Shown: positions 27,264-36,031 of the stretch, piece by piece
Numbering within the stretch: the first letter of the stretch is position 1
Layout of the letters: every line of letters starts with the position of its first letter
Assembly: GCF_018141425.1 (NCBI RefSeq)
Contig: NZ_CP058561.1
Location: forward strand, 4,650,001 to 4,714,000
DNA: 64,000 nt
Direction of reading: 5' to 3'
From: Vallitalea guaymasensis
GTDB taxonomy: Bacteria > Bacillota > Clostridia > Lachnospirales > Vallitaleaceae
Position numbers and translations under genes: made by a program
The notes under the pieces: model-generated
Told to the model about the DNA's origin: nothing
The model's database searches: none
What the model saw: only the letters and a program-made list of their open reading frames with translations

Positions 27264-28592
27264 TTAATATTCAACTCTAAAGATACAAGCTTGTTCACTT
27301 AATGGAAATTCTTGATTCTCTATTTTTACATAATCGTCAGTGATAAGGTTCTTGTAATTTCCATTCTTAAGAGCAGGAATTGGTAAATAGTTATTATCAT
27401 CAATTGATACATCCAATAGACCTGTCTTGCTTCCAACATTAAATATTCCATAGAGAACTTCAGTTGAAGTAGCATAAGTAGCAAAGATAACTCCGTCAAC
27501 ATTCGCTTTATGAATCATATATCTTCCTGTAGCGAAGATAGGTTCTTTTTTTAGCTGGGATAGTCGTTGGATAAGAGATATAAATGGTTTATCCACACTA
27601 GACCAATTGATAGGGTCTTTATCAAATAATGAGGGCTGTTGTTCTGCTTTTACTTCTTGACCAGAATATAAAAGGGCAGCGCCTTTTTCAAAGAACATAA
27701 ATGAAGTCCAAGTAGCTAGTAATGAATCATTTGGTATTAATTTTTTTGCTCTGGGAATATCATGGTTTTCAAGATATCTTAGTTTTACATAATTATCAGG
27801 ATAAATTGCTTCTTGTAATCTTTTTCGTGTCAAAAAATGATCTAGAGTGCATTTCCCACGTAGATAATTTGAGAATTCCCCGTATGTGTCATAGTCATAA
27901 CAAATATCAAAGACTTGATAGGTTTCAGAATCTGAAGCCATAGGAATACCAGCATTTCTAACACTTTCTAAGAAATGGGGTTCAACAGTTTCTGCAAGGA
28001 GTAATATATTAGGATTAATCTCTTCTAATTGTCTGCGTGCTTCAGCCCAAAATTCCATTGGCACAATAGGTGCAACATCACATCTAAATCCATCAACACC
28101 TAAGGAAGCCCATTTTTTAAGAGCATCAATCTGTGATTGCCAAAGTTCAGGATTATTATAATCCAAGTCGATGATGTCTGACCAATCAGCAATCTTATTG
28201 CCATAATTACCTTCTTTTGTTTTGTAGTAATAATCTGGATGCTCTTTTTTATAGATATTGTCATGGGATGTATGGTTATATACGACATCAATCATAACAT
28301 CCATTTCCATACTATGTATAGTTTCTATAAGTTCTTTGAAATCTTCCTCTGTTCCATATTCAGGATTAATCTTGGTGTAGTCACTAATTGAATAAGGGCA
28401 ACCTAAAGTCCCTTTTTTATTTAGTTGACCGATAGGATGTATTGGCATAAACCAGATTATATCTACTCCTAAGTCTTTAATACGTAGCAGATCATTGAAA
28501 ATGTCTTTAAAAGTACCAGTTCTAGTATGATTTCTTACATATATTTCGTAGATAGTTTTGTTTTTTAAAGTTGCAGGACTATTTTTAGCCAT
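27264..28592 (-). CDS. Cytosolic GH13 alpha-amylase family enzyme
   Basis: This 442-residue glycoside hydrolase lacks a signal peptide, so it acts inside the cell. The GH13 motifs are present: VYNHTS (region I), the nucleophile aspartate in GFRCDVAP (region II), the acid/base glutamate in LLAETVEP (region III) and ENHDIPRAK (region IV). It probably cleaves imported maltodextrins. It has an AGGAGG ribosome site, and its promoter region holds two LacI-type palindromes shared with the divergent transporter operon. Confidence 0.93.
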   Translation of the reverse strand: MAKNSPATLKNKTIYEIYVRNHTRTGTFKDIFNDLLRIKDLGVDIIWFMPIHPIGQLNKKGTLGCPYSISDYTKINPEYGTEEDFKELIETIHSMEMDVMIDVVYNHTSHDNIYKKEHPDYYYKTKEGNYGNKIADWSDIIDLDYNNPELWQSQIDALKKWASLGVDGFRCDVAPIVPMEFWAEARRQLEEINPNILLLAETVEPHFLESVRNAGIPMASDSETYQVFDICYDYDTYGEFSNYLRGKCTLDHFLTRKRLQEAIYPDNYVKLRYLENHDIPRAKKLIPNDSLLATWTSFMFFEKGAALLYSGQEVKAEQQPSLFDKDPINWSSVDKPFISLIQRLSQLKKEPIFATGRYMIHKANVDGVIFATYATSTEVLYGIFNVGSKTGLLDVSIDDNNYLPIPALKNGNYKNLITDDYVKIENQEFPLSEQACIFRVEY

Positions 28593-28640
28593 AGTAAACC
28601 TCCTAATGAATAATTGAATGATTTTTAATGAATAATCAGG

Positions 28641-28652
28641 TTAATCGATTAA
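28641..28652. promoter_or_regulatory. LacI-type operator 1
   Basis: TTAATCGATTAA is a perfect 12-bp palindrome with a central CG, typical for LacI-family operators. It lies about 50 bp upstream of the cytosolic amylase start. Confidence 0.65.
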
Positions 28653-28708
28653 TTTAACTATTTATATTAAATCATAAAAAACATTAAATGTAAAGACAAT
28701 ATAATTGG

Positions 28709-28720
28709 TTAACCGATTAT
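28709..28720. promoter_or_regulatory. LacI-type operator 2
   Basis: TTAACCGATTAT resembles operator 1 and lies in the same divergent promoter region, upstream of a TTGACT box (28729-28734) of the transporter operon. It is preceded by GG, as at the other two sites. Confidence 0.6.
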
Positions 28721-28851
28721 ATTTTTTGTTGACTTTTTTAATATTATGGTGTTAAACTATAATTGATTCTATAATAGAAAGTTTTTTGTATAATATAATC
28801 TAACTTTCTGATTATAGTAAAAAATATGATAAATATCAGGGAGGGTTTTTG

Positions 28852-30345
28852 ATGAGAAAATTATTAAGTATTATTATGATTTTAGCGTTGACGTTGTCAT
28901 TGGCAGGATGTAAAAAGAGTGTTACTGCAAAGTTTGAAGATGACTTGAAGTGGGATGATAAATCTCAATCCTATGCTATGGAAAAAGATGCAAAATTGAT
29001 GTTGTGGACAGATAATGATGAATTTGCTGAAAAAGTTATAGAATTATGGGATAAAAAATATCCAGACGTTACATTAGAATATGAGAACGTAGCTGCGAAT
29101 GACAGCGCAAAGAAAATAAAACTTGATGGTCCAGCAGGTCTTGGAGCTGATGTTTTTTATATGCCTCACAATAGTGTGGTTGATACTAGAGAATCTGGTA
29201 CATTGTATAAACTTCCTGAACGTGTTAAAGAAATGGTTATGAATGATATGCAGGAATCAGCATATAAAGTAGCCATGTATGAGAATGATATGTATGCCAT
29301 TCCATCTTCAATAGAAAATATAGCACTAGTATATAACAAACAGTTATTGAAAGCACTTCCAGTTCTGCCAACAACGATTAAAACCAATGCTTCCAATCTA
29401 TTGGAGCAAGTTGAGAATAAAGAGATTTATATGGAAGAACTCTTGGAAGGTATTGCTTCTTGGGGAAACAATTATTCGGGAGCTGGAATAGAAGTACCAT
29501 ATAAGCAAGATCGCTTCTATAAAGGTGATGGTGAAGAAATAAGTGAATCAGAAGATATACATACTATTTTGGCATGGCAACTTTATGATGCATATCATAA
29601 CTATCCATTTCTGACCCGTGATGGATATCGTGTATTTGGTAGTGATAATAATAATCCGGATATGTTTGATATTGATAAACCAGAGGTCAGATCTTCCATT
29701 GAAGCTGTCATTGGTGATTGGTATGGAAATAAAGATGAATCAAGACTATTTCCAGGACTTGCTACATTAGAAGATATGGGATGGGACCAAGCTCCTTCAC
29801 GATTCCAAAAAGGACAAGTGGCTATGACAATAACAGGTCCTTGGGTAATGCAGGATATTAAGAAAAACTGGGATCTATGGATACAAGAGGGCAAATTTGG
29901 ACTTACTCCTGATAGTGAACCTTCAGATATATTTGGAGCAACAGCCCTACCAAAATTTAGTAATGGCAATAATCCTATAACTTTTTCTGGTGTTCAAGTT
30001 ACAGGTATGAATATATATACAAACTATCCTAATGCAGCAATGAACCTGATTAGCTTTTTAGCAAGTGATGAGGTCATGAAGGTTGTATACTCTACATTAG
30101 GTAAAATTCCAGCTGTAAAAGACTCTTCTAAGATACCTGGGCTTAATGAAGATTCTATTTCAAATGGTTTCCTAGAACAAGCAATTTATTCCCATGCTAT
30201 GCCTGTCATTCAAGAAGGTAACTATATGTGGGACCCTCTTCGTGATGTTTGGACAAATATTTTTGTTGAAAAAATGTCAATTGAAGAAGCTCAAGCAAAG
30301 TCTTTGAGTGATTATCAACGTATACTTGAGGATGCTGGTAAATAG
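28852..30345 (+). CDS. malE: Maltodextrin-type ABC transporter binding lipoprotein
   Basis: This protein of about 497 residues has a type II signal peptide with lipobox LAGC (Cys near residue 20), followed by an extracellular solute-binding family 1 domain. The phrase LMLWTDNDEFAEKVIELW and the later TGPWVMQDI are typical. It delivers sugar to the permeases encoded downstream. The ATG at 28852 follows GGGAGGG; a TTG three bases earlier is less likely. Maltodextrin specificity is inferred from flanking GH13 genes. Confidence 0.9.
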   Translation: MRKLLSIIMILALTLSLAGCKKSVTAKFEDDLKWDDKSQSYAMEKDAKLMLWTDNDEFAEKVIELWDKKYPDVTLEYENVAANDSAKKIKLDGPAGLGADVFYMPHNSVVDTRESGTLYKLPERVKEMVMNDMQESAYKVAMYENDMYAIPSSIENIALVYNKQLLKALPVLPTTIKTNASNLLEQVENKEIYMEELLEGIASWGNNYSGAGIEVPYKQDRFYKGDGEEISESEDIHTILAWQLYDAYHNYPFLTRDGYRVFGSDNNNPDMFDIDKPEVRSSIEAVIGDWYGNKDESRLFPGLATLEDMGWDQAPSRFQKGQVAMTITGPWVMQDIKKNWDLWIQEGKFGLTPDSEPSDIFGATALPKFSNGNNPITFSGVQVTGMNIYTNYPNAAMNLISFLASDEVMKVVYSTLGKIPAVKDSSKIPGLNEDSISNGFLEQAIYSHAMPVIQEGNYMWDPLRDVWTNIFVEKMSIEEAQAKSLSDYQRILEDAGK

Positions 30346-30374
30346 ATAATCTTGCTTGTTGATAGGAGGTAAAT

Positions 30375-31745
30375 ATGCAAACAGATATAAACAGCTTGGA
30401 TAAGAAACGTTATTCTAGATGGCAGAAGATATTTGGTGAAAGAATGACTAAATCGGGAATGTTATCCTTATTTATTATGGGTGCAGGACAGCTCAGGAAT
30501 AAACAAAAAGGGAAAGCGCTATTTTTCTTTTCAATACAGCTGGTCTATGTTTTGATTGAAATTCTAACAAGCTCTATAGTAAGTGGTGGATTACCTAATC
30601 AACCAAAAGCTTGGGGATATGGATTTTTTAGAAAAGGTTTGTGGGGATTTTTCACATTAGGAGAGACAACAGGTGGTAGGTTTAGAGATAACTCTCCTGT
30701 GTTGATGATTGAAGGTTTGATTGTGATACTACTATTAGGTATATTGATATTCTTTTGGATAATGAATATCAGAGATGCAAATCAAACTGCTATTGAATAT
30801 GAAAAGTCAGGACAAATCAAATCATCCAAAGAATATTTTAAACATGTGTTTGAGACAAGTTTCGCATATGTAGTTAGTGGACCATCATTGGTACTGTTGC
30901 TCTTAATTTCTATCATGCCTATTTTATTTGCTTTCTTTACAGCATTCACTAATTATGATGCCTATCACAATCCGCCAGCTGATTTGATTGATTGGGTTGG
31001 ATTGGGTAATTTTGTGAAGGTAGTACAGCTTCCTGGATGGAGGACAACCTTTGTAGGTGTTGCCATATGGACATTGGTATGGGCTATAATTGCAACGTTT
31101 ACAACTTTTTTTGGAGGATTATTTCTTGCATTGGTTGTTAATAATCATCGGGTACGTTTTAAAAAAATATGGCGAACTATTTTAATATTACCATGGGCAA
31201 TTCCTGGTATGGTATCTTTGCTTGTGTTCAAAAATTTTTTCAACCAGACTTATGGTCCTTTAAATAGAATGCTGGGTATGAATATTCCTTGGCTCAATGA
31301 TCCAACCCTTGCAAAGGTTACACTTATAGCAGTTAACTTTTGGCTGGGTGTACCTTATTTTATGATGTTGATGACGGGGATACTAACAAGTTTTGATAAA
31401 ACCATTTATGAAGCAGCTAGAGTTGATGGAGCCAATAAAAAACAAATATTCTGGAGGGTCACATTTCCAATTCTCCTAAGTCAGGTTATGCCATTACTTA
31501 TTATGTCATTTGCTGGTAACTTCAATAATTTTGGAGCAGTTTTCTTCTTGACAAATGGTAGTCCAAGAAATATTGCTTATGAATATGCGGGGCACACAGA
31601 TATACTTATTACATGGATCTATAAGATGACAAAAGATTTCAAGATGTACAATATGGCATCCATCATGTCTATTCTCATATTCCTATTAATTGGTGGTATA
31701 TCAACTTGGAACTTTATGCGTACAGATGCATTTAAGGAGGATTAG
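30375..31745 (+). CDS. malF: Maltodextrin-type ABC permease (MalF-like)
   Basis: This 456-residue permease has the binding-protein-dependent transport motif EAARVDGANKKQIFWRVTFPIL near residues 350-370 (the EAA loop that contacts the ATPase) and six or more C-terminal membrane segments. An N-terminal extension of about 170 residues holds two more hydrophobic segments, as in MdxF-type permeases. It lies 29 bp after malE and 4 bp before malG. No ATPase gene is nearby, so a shared MsmX-type ATPase elsewhere is expected. Confidence 0.92.
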   Translation: MQTDINSLDKKRYSRWQKIFGERMTKSGMLSLFIMGAGQLRNKQKGKALFFFSIQLVYVLIEILTSSIVSGGLPNQPKAWGYGFFRKGLWGFFTLGETTGGRFRDNSPVLMIEGLIVILLLGILIFFWIMNIRDANQTAIEYEKSGQIKSSKEYFKHVFETSFAYVVSGPSLVLLLLISIMPILFAFFTAFTNYDAYHNPPADLIDWVGLGNFVKVVQLPGWRTTFVGVAIWTLVWAIIATFTTFFGGLFLALVVNNHRVRFKKIWRTILILPWAIPGMVSLLVFKNFFNQTYGPLNRMLGMNIPWLNDPTLAKVTLIAVNFWLGVPYFMMLMTGILTSFDKTIYEAARVDGANKKQIFWRVTFPILLSQVMPLLIMSFAGNFNNFGAVFFLTNGSPRNIAYEYAGHTDILITWIYKMTKDFKMYNMASIMSILIFLLIGGISTWNFMRTDAFKED

Positions 31746-31749
31746 ATAA

Positions 31750-32625
31750 ATGACTGTATTGACCAATAAAAAAATAAATAATAAGACATTTATTGATAAT
31801 GTGAAAGAGGTTTTAGCATATATAGGGATATATTCAGTATTGCTGATTTTTGCATTTGTGATACTATATCCAGTTATCTGGATTGTAGGTTCTTCATTTA
31901 CTGAAGGTTCATCACTGGCAACTGCTACTGCAATCCCAAGAAATCCTTCCCTACGTAATTATATAAGACTATTAGAAGAAACAAAATATAAACAATGGTA
32001 TCTCAATACTCTAACAATTGCTGTAATAAATATGGGTGTATCAGTGGTGCTCACTGGAACAATGGGATATGTATTTGCTAGATTAAAATTTGCAGGAAAG
32101 AAGTTCGGACTGTTATCAATACTTATTCTCCAGATGTTCCCATCTTTTATGGGGATGATTGCAATATATGTACTATTTTTGAATTTTGGATTATTGGACC
32201 AGCCATTGGCACTTGTTCTAATTTATGCCACTGGTCAGATACCTTATAATACATGGCTTGTTAAGGGTTATTTGAAAAATGTACCTATATCTCTTGACGA
32301 AGCAGCATATATTGATGGGGCAACCAAATTTCAGACATTCAAGAGAATAATACTACCATTAATGTCTCCAATATTAACTTTCGTGGCAGTAACTCAATTT
32401 ATGGCACCTTGGTTTGATTTCATTTTGCCTAGCTTTTTAATATCTTCAGACGAAAAGAAAACCTTGGCAGTTGGATTATATGAACTTATCAATGGACTAG
32501 CCAACAATAATTTTACCATGTTCGCAGCAGGTTCAGTTCTTGTGGCTGCACCAGTAGCATTATTGTACTTATTCTTACAAAAATATCTTGTTGAGGGATT
32601 ATCAGCAGGAGCTAATAAGGGTTAA
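31750..32625 (+). CDS. malG: Maltodextrin-type ABC permease (MalG-like)
   Basis: This 291-residue permease has six membrane segments and the EAA loop DEAAYIDGATKFQTFKRIIL near residue 183. It forms the heterodimeric channel with the MalF-like protein. It starts 4 bp after the previous stop with AAGGAGG inside the end of malF, so translation is coupled. A strong terminator follows. Confidence 0.93.
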   Translation: MTVLTNKKINNKTFIDNVKEVLAYIGIYSVLLIFAFVILYPVIWIVGSSFTEGSSLATATAIPRNPSLRNYIRLLEETKYKQWYLNTLTIAVINMGVSVVLTGTMGYVFARLKFAGKKFGLLSILILQMFPSFMGMIAIYVLFLNFGLLDQPLALVLIYATGQIPYNTWLVKGYLKNVPISLDEAAYIDGATKFQTFKRIILPLMSPILTFVAVTQFMAPWFDFILPSFLISSDEKKTLAVGLYELINGLANNNFTMFAAGSVLVAAPVALLYLFLQKYLVEGLSAGANKG

Positions 32626-32675
32626 AATAAGAGCTACTGTATACAAGTAACTATTGTATATAGTAGCTCTTATTT
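32626..32675 (+). terminator. Bidirectional terminator between convergent genes
   Basis: AATAAGAGCTACT (32626-32638) pairs with AGTAGCTCTTATT (32662-32674), and a further inner stem of TGTATA-type sequence lengthens it. A/T runs lie at both ends, so it can serve both malG and the opposite amylase gene. Confidence 0.8.
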
Positions 32676-32697
32676 GCTTAATTATATTCTTCCATTA

Positions 32698-34035
32698 TCA
32701 CTTTGTAAAAACCAAGTAGGAGAATGGTGCTATGTCAATGGAATATTGTGCTGATAATGAAGTTTTATCAGCACTAAAATATTCCGTATATTCTCCTGCG
32801 TAATCTCCAAAATCACAGGTAGTATTAACAGTCTCATTTGAGAGGTTTATAATTGTTATAACAGTATTGTCGTCCTTTTGTCTTATGTAAATCAATATAT
32901 GATTGTTTGAAGTATTTATAAAAGTCATTTTACTTTGGGTATTATTATTCCAAAGTGCTGGATTCTCTTTTTTGAGATTTATAAGCTTCTTGTAAAAGTC
33001 TTGTTTTGACAAATCAGACCAATCAATTTCATCCTTTTCAAAAAATTCAAGACGTTTATTAAGAGATGCTTCCTGTCCTGAATATATAAGAGGAATTCCT
33101 GGTGAAGTAAATATAAGCACGTTCATAGCATCCACACAATCACCTAAACGTTCTCCAGTGGTACCATTCCATGAATTTTCATCATGGTTTGTTATAAAGT
33201 TCATGGGTAATGAACCATCTGGATAGATTACTGGTACTCTTAGAAGTTCTCTTTTAATGTTGGATGCATACCCATATCCACTAGAGGAATTGTTTATAGT
33301 TCCAAATAATGACCATCCGTAATTTGCTTGAAAACCGTTTGATAGAAGACTCATATTGCTTCCGTCTTCAGCCAACATAAAAATAGGTTTTATTGAATTC
33401 AATTCTGTAATTGCTTTTTTCCAGAAGTCTACAGGAACTCTACCAGCCACGTCACAACGATAACCATCAATATCTGTTTCTCTAATCCAATAGCTGAGAG
33501 CATCAATCATTGCATCCTGCATTTCCAGATTATCATAGTTTAAGTCAGCAACATCTGTCCAGTTGGTACCAGCGGGGTGGATGATCTGACCATCAACTTG
33601 TGTATACCATTCAGGGTGATCATAGATCCACTGATTATCCCATCCTGTGTGATTAGGTACCCAGTCCAAAATAACTTTGAAGTCCATTTCATGACATTCT
33701 TCAACTAGTTCTTTGAATTCTTGAAAAGTACCAAATTCTGAGTTGACAGCTTTGTAATCTTGTACAGAGTAGTATGAACCTAAGGTGCCGTTACGTTTAA
33801 CTTCTGAGATTGGATAAATTGGCATAAACCATAGAATTTCTACTCCTAATTCTTTTAAGCGAGGTAAGTGTTCTCTGAAAGCCGATATTGTGCCATCTTC
33901 GGTGTATTGCCTTAAGTTGACTTCATAGATAACTGCATCATCAAACCAATCTTTGGAATGTGAATAATTTCCACAACAAGTTAGTGAAACAGTTATACAT
34001 AGAATAAGTAAGAATACCTTTTTTTGTAACTGCAT
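32698..34035 (-). CDS. GH13 alpha-amylase lipoprotein
   Basis: This 445-residue enzyme has a type II signal peptide with lipobox LTCC (Cys near residue 20-21), so it is anchored outside the cell. GH13 motifs: DWVPNHTG, the nucleophile in GYRCDVAG, the acid/base in LAEDGS and TNHDEN. It would trim starch or dextrins for import by the neighbouring transporter. It has an AAAGGGTG ribosome site and a promoter abutting a LacI-type operator. Confidence 0.92.
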   Translation of the reverse strand: MQLQKKVFLLILCITVSLTCCGNYSHSKDWFDDAVIYEVNLRQYTEDGTISAFREHLPRLKELGVEILWFMPIYPISEVKRNGTLGSYYSVQDYKAVNSEFGTFQEFKELVEECHEMDFKVILDWVPNHTGWDNQWIYDHPEWYTQVDGQIIHPAGTNWTDVADLNYDNLEMQDAMIDALSYWIRETDIDGYRCDVAGRVPVDFWKKAITELNSIKPIFMLAEDGSNMSLLSNGFQANYGWSLFGTINNSSSGYGYASNIKRELLRVPVIYPDGSLPMNFITNHDENSWNGTTGERLGDCVDAMNVLIFTSPGIPLIYSGQEASLNKRLEFFEKDEIDWSDLSKQDFYKKLINLKKENPALWNNNTQSKMTFINTSNNHILIYIRQKDDNTVITIINLSNETVNTTCDFGDYAGEYTEYFSADKTSLSAQYSIDIAPFSYLVFTK

Positions 34036-34066
34036 AAATGTACACCCTTTCTAAAACATCTCTATT

Positions 34067-34095
34067 ATTATAAAACAAATGTAGTAAAATAGCAA
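34067..34095 (-). promoter_or_regulatory. Promoter of the GH13 lipoprotein gene
   Basis: Read on the minus strand, TTGCTA (34095-34090) and TATAAT (34072-34067) are separated by exactly 17 bp. The operator palindrome lies 2 bp upstream of the -35 box. Confidence 0.65.
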
Positions 34096-34097
34096 GG

Positions 34098-34109
34098 TTA
34101 ATCGGTTAA
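34098..34109. promoter_or_regulatory. LacI-type operator 3
   Basis: TTAATCGGTTAA differs from operator 1 by one base and again follows GG. It lies between the amylase lipoprotein promoter and the lacI gene, so it can control both. Confidence 0.65.
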
Positions 34110-34235
34110 ATATTATTTCGGTTATAGTGCAAGTTTTATATATCAAGATGGGATAGAGTACATGGATTAACTATTGCTATAGAGTATATTTAACGTTATA
34201 ATAAAAAATATCTAAGATAAAGGTGATGAATGGCA

Positions 34236-35273
34236 ATGGCAAAGGTAACTATGAGAGATGTGGCAAAGTATGCAGGTGTTTCTGTAGCAACAGTCTCCAA
34301 TGTATTAAACCACAATGATCATAAAACAACAGAAGCAACGAGAAATAAAGTATTTTCAGCTGTCAAAAAACTTAATTATAGAATGGATATGACAGCAAGA
34401 ACTCTGTCAAAAGGAAAATCTAATCTTATTGGGATTTTTATGCCACAGGTTTATGAAAATAATATACCTGGTACTATATTGAAAGAGAATCCTTATTATA
34501 GTGAGATTATTAGTGGAATAGAATATAGTGCCAGGATGTTGGGTTATGATATTTTAATTGCATGTATTGGTTCTGCGGAACAAGCCATTGAATTGACCCA
34601 TAAAAGAATGCTTGATGGTATTGCTATACTAGGTGGTTATGAAGAGGATTTCTGGGATAAAGTCTATACCCTTGAAGTTCCCATTGTAACCATAGACTCT
34701 TATGATCATGAAAGAAAAGATGTAATAAATGTAGGCATTGATGATGAATTTGGGGCATACCTTGCTACAAAACACTTATTATCACTTGGACATACAAATA
34801 TTGCAATAGGTACAGCAATACTTGATTATTCTCCAGTAAATCAGCAACGGTATAAAGGATTTGTCAGTGCATTAACACAAGAAGGTATAGACATTAAAAA
34901 TTGTCCTGTCATTGAAGAAGAGGTATCTATCAAAGGTGGAATCAATATTGGATATCGTCTTATAAAAGACCATAAAGATGTTACAGCCATATTTATTGTA
35001 GCAGATATAATGGCTTATGGTGTAATAAAGACTTTACACCAATTCGGTAAGAATGTACCTGATGATATTTCTATTATTGGATTTGATGATTTAAGTTTTT
35101 CTAATTATACAATTCCTGCATTGACTACAGTTCGACAAGATATATACACTAAGGGGGTAGAGACATCCAAATTGCTAATAGGATGTATCGAGGGAAATGC
35201 AGAAATTCCCAACTCACTAGTATTGCCGGTTTCAGTAGTAATCAGGGAAACTACTAAGCAAAGAAACAAGTAG
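34236..35273 (+). CDS. LacI-family transcriptional regulator (MalR-like)
   Basis: This protein of about 345 residues has an N-terminal LacI helix-turn-helix (MRDVAKYAGVSVATVSNVLN, residues 5-24), the hinge helix with KLNYRMDMTARTL, and a type I periplasmic-binding effector domain to the end. An ATG at 34230 is 3 nt from the AAAGGTGA site, so the ATG at 34236 is preferred. It is the natural candidate to bind the three TTAATCGRTTAA palindromes of this locus and respond to maltodextrins. Confidence 0.9.
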   Translation: MAKVTMRDVAKYAGVSVATVSNVLNHNDHKTTEATRNKVFSAVKKLNYRMDMTARTLSKGKSNLIGIFMPQVYENNIPGTILKENPYYSEIISGIEYSARMLGYDILIACIGSAEQAIELTHKRMLDGIAILGGYEEDFWDKVYTLEVPIVTIDSYDHERKDVINVGIDDEFGAYLATKHLLSLGHTNIAIGTAILDYSPVNQQRYKGFVSALTQEGIDIKNCPVIEEEVSIKGGINIGYRLIKDHKDVTAIFIVADIMAYGVIKTLHQFGKNVPDDISIIGFDDLSFSNYTIPALTTVRQDIYTKGVETSKLLIGCIEGNAEIPNSLVLPVSVVIRETTKQRNK

Positions 35274-35530
35274 ATAAATAGAATGAGAGCAATAATAAAT
35301 ATAAGCTAGAAATGCACAGAGCTAATTGACATTTTATCCACTATATGGTAATCTTAAGAGGAATAGACGTCCGAACATATTTCGTAATAAAAATCGCATA
35401 TTAATATACATATTAAACATATATTTGAAATAAAACCTAACTTTTTTCAACTATATGTTTTTTTATTCTATTATAAATTTCTAGTATCTAAGTATTATTC
35501 ATATTTTCATTGAAAAATTAAATTTGGGAG

Positions 35531-36013
35531 GTGGTTTGGATTAAAAAGATTATTATTTGGTTTATAGCTAAGATAATAGGAAGAGGGTTACAAGCAACAG
35601 TCAGAATGGATTACAATGCCCGTGAAGAAATTATTAAATGGAAAGATGGTTATACAATTATAATCGACACTTATAAGAATGGACCTAAAATCTGTTTTGT
35701 CAAGCAGGGAAATAGTTTATTAAAAAAGAAATATCAGGATGATATGAAAACTGATATTAGAATAATCTTCAAATATACGAATATAGTATATGAAATATTT
35801 ACAGGACAGATTGGGCTTGACAAGGCATATGCCCAGAATAGAATGATTGTGAAGGGAGATATATTTCAAACACTAAAAATAGTTAGAATGTTTTATATAT
35901 GTGAATGTTATTTATTTCCAAAATTCATTTGGAAAAAAATTATTACTGAGAAGCCTATATTGACTTCTAATACATTTAACATATATATGGGTACAATATT
36001 CGGGTTAAAATAA
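35531..36013 (+). CDS. SCP2-like hypothetical protein
   Basis: The frame encodes up to 160 residues. The middle (RIIFKYTNIVYEIFTGQIG... KAYAQNRMIVKGDI near residues 75-110) resembles the sterol carrier protein 2 fold, with a hydrophobic N-terminus. The start is uncertain: the GTG at 35531 sits inside the GGGAGGTG ribosome site, and the next in-frame near-start is an ATT at 35540 (about 6 nt spacing). The next gene, 18 bp on, is an alcohol dehydrogenase, suggesting one operon. Role unknown. Confidence 0.65.
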   Translation: MVWIKKIIIWFIAKIIGRGLQATVRMDYNAREEIIKWKDGYTIIIDTYKNGPKICFVKQGNSLLKKKYQDDMKTDIRIIFKYTNIVYEIFTGQIGLDKAYAQNRMIVKGDIFQTLKIVRMFYICECYLFPKFIWKKIITEKPILTSNTFNIYMGTIFGLK

Positions 36014-36031
36014 GGAAGGAGGAGAGACAAT

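Noticed and set aside
28729-28763. Full promoter of the malE operon
   Set aside because: TTGACT is clear, but TATAAT lies 23 bp away and the 17-bp position reads TTAAAC, so the -10 box could not be fixed.
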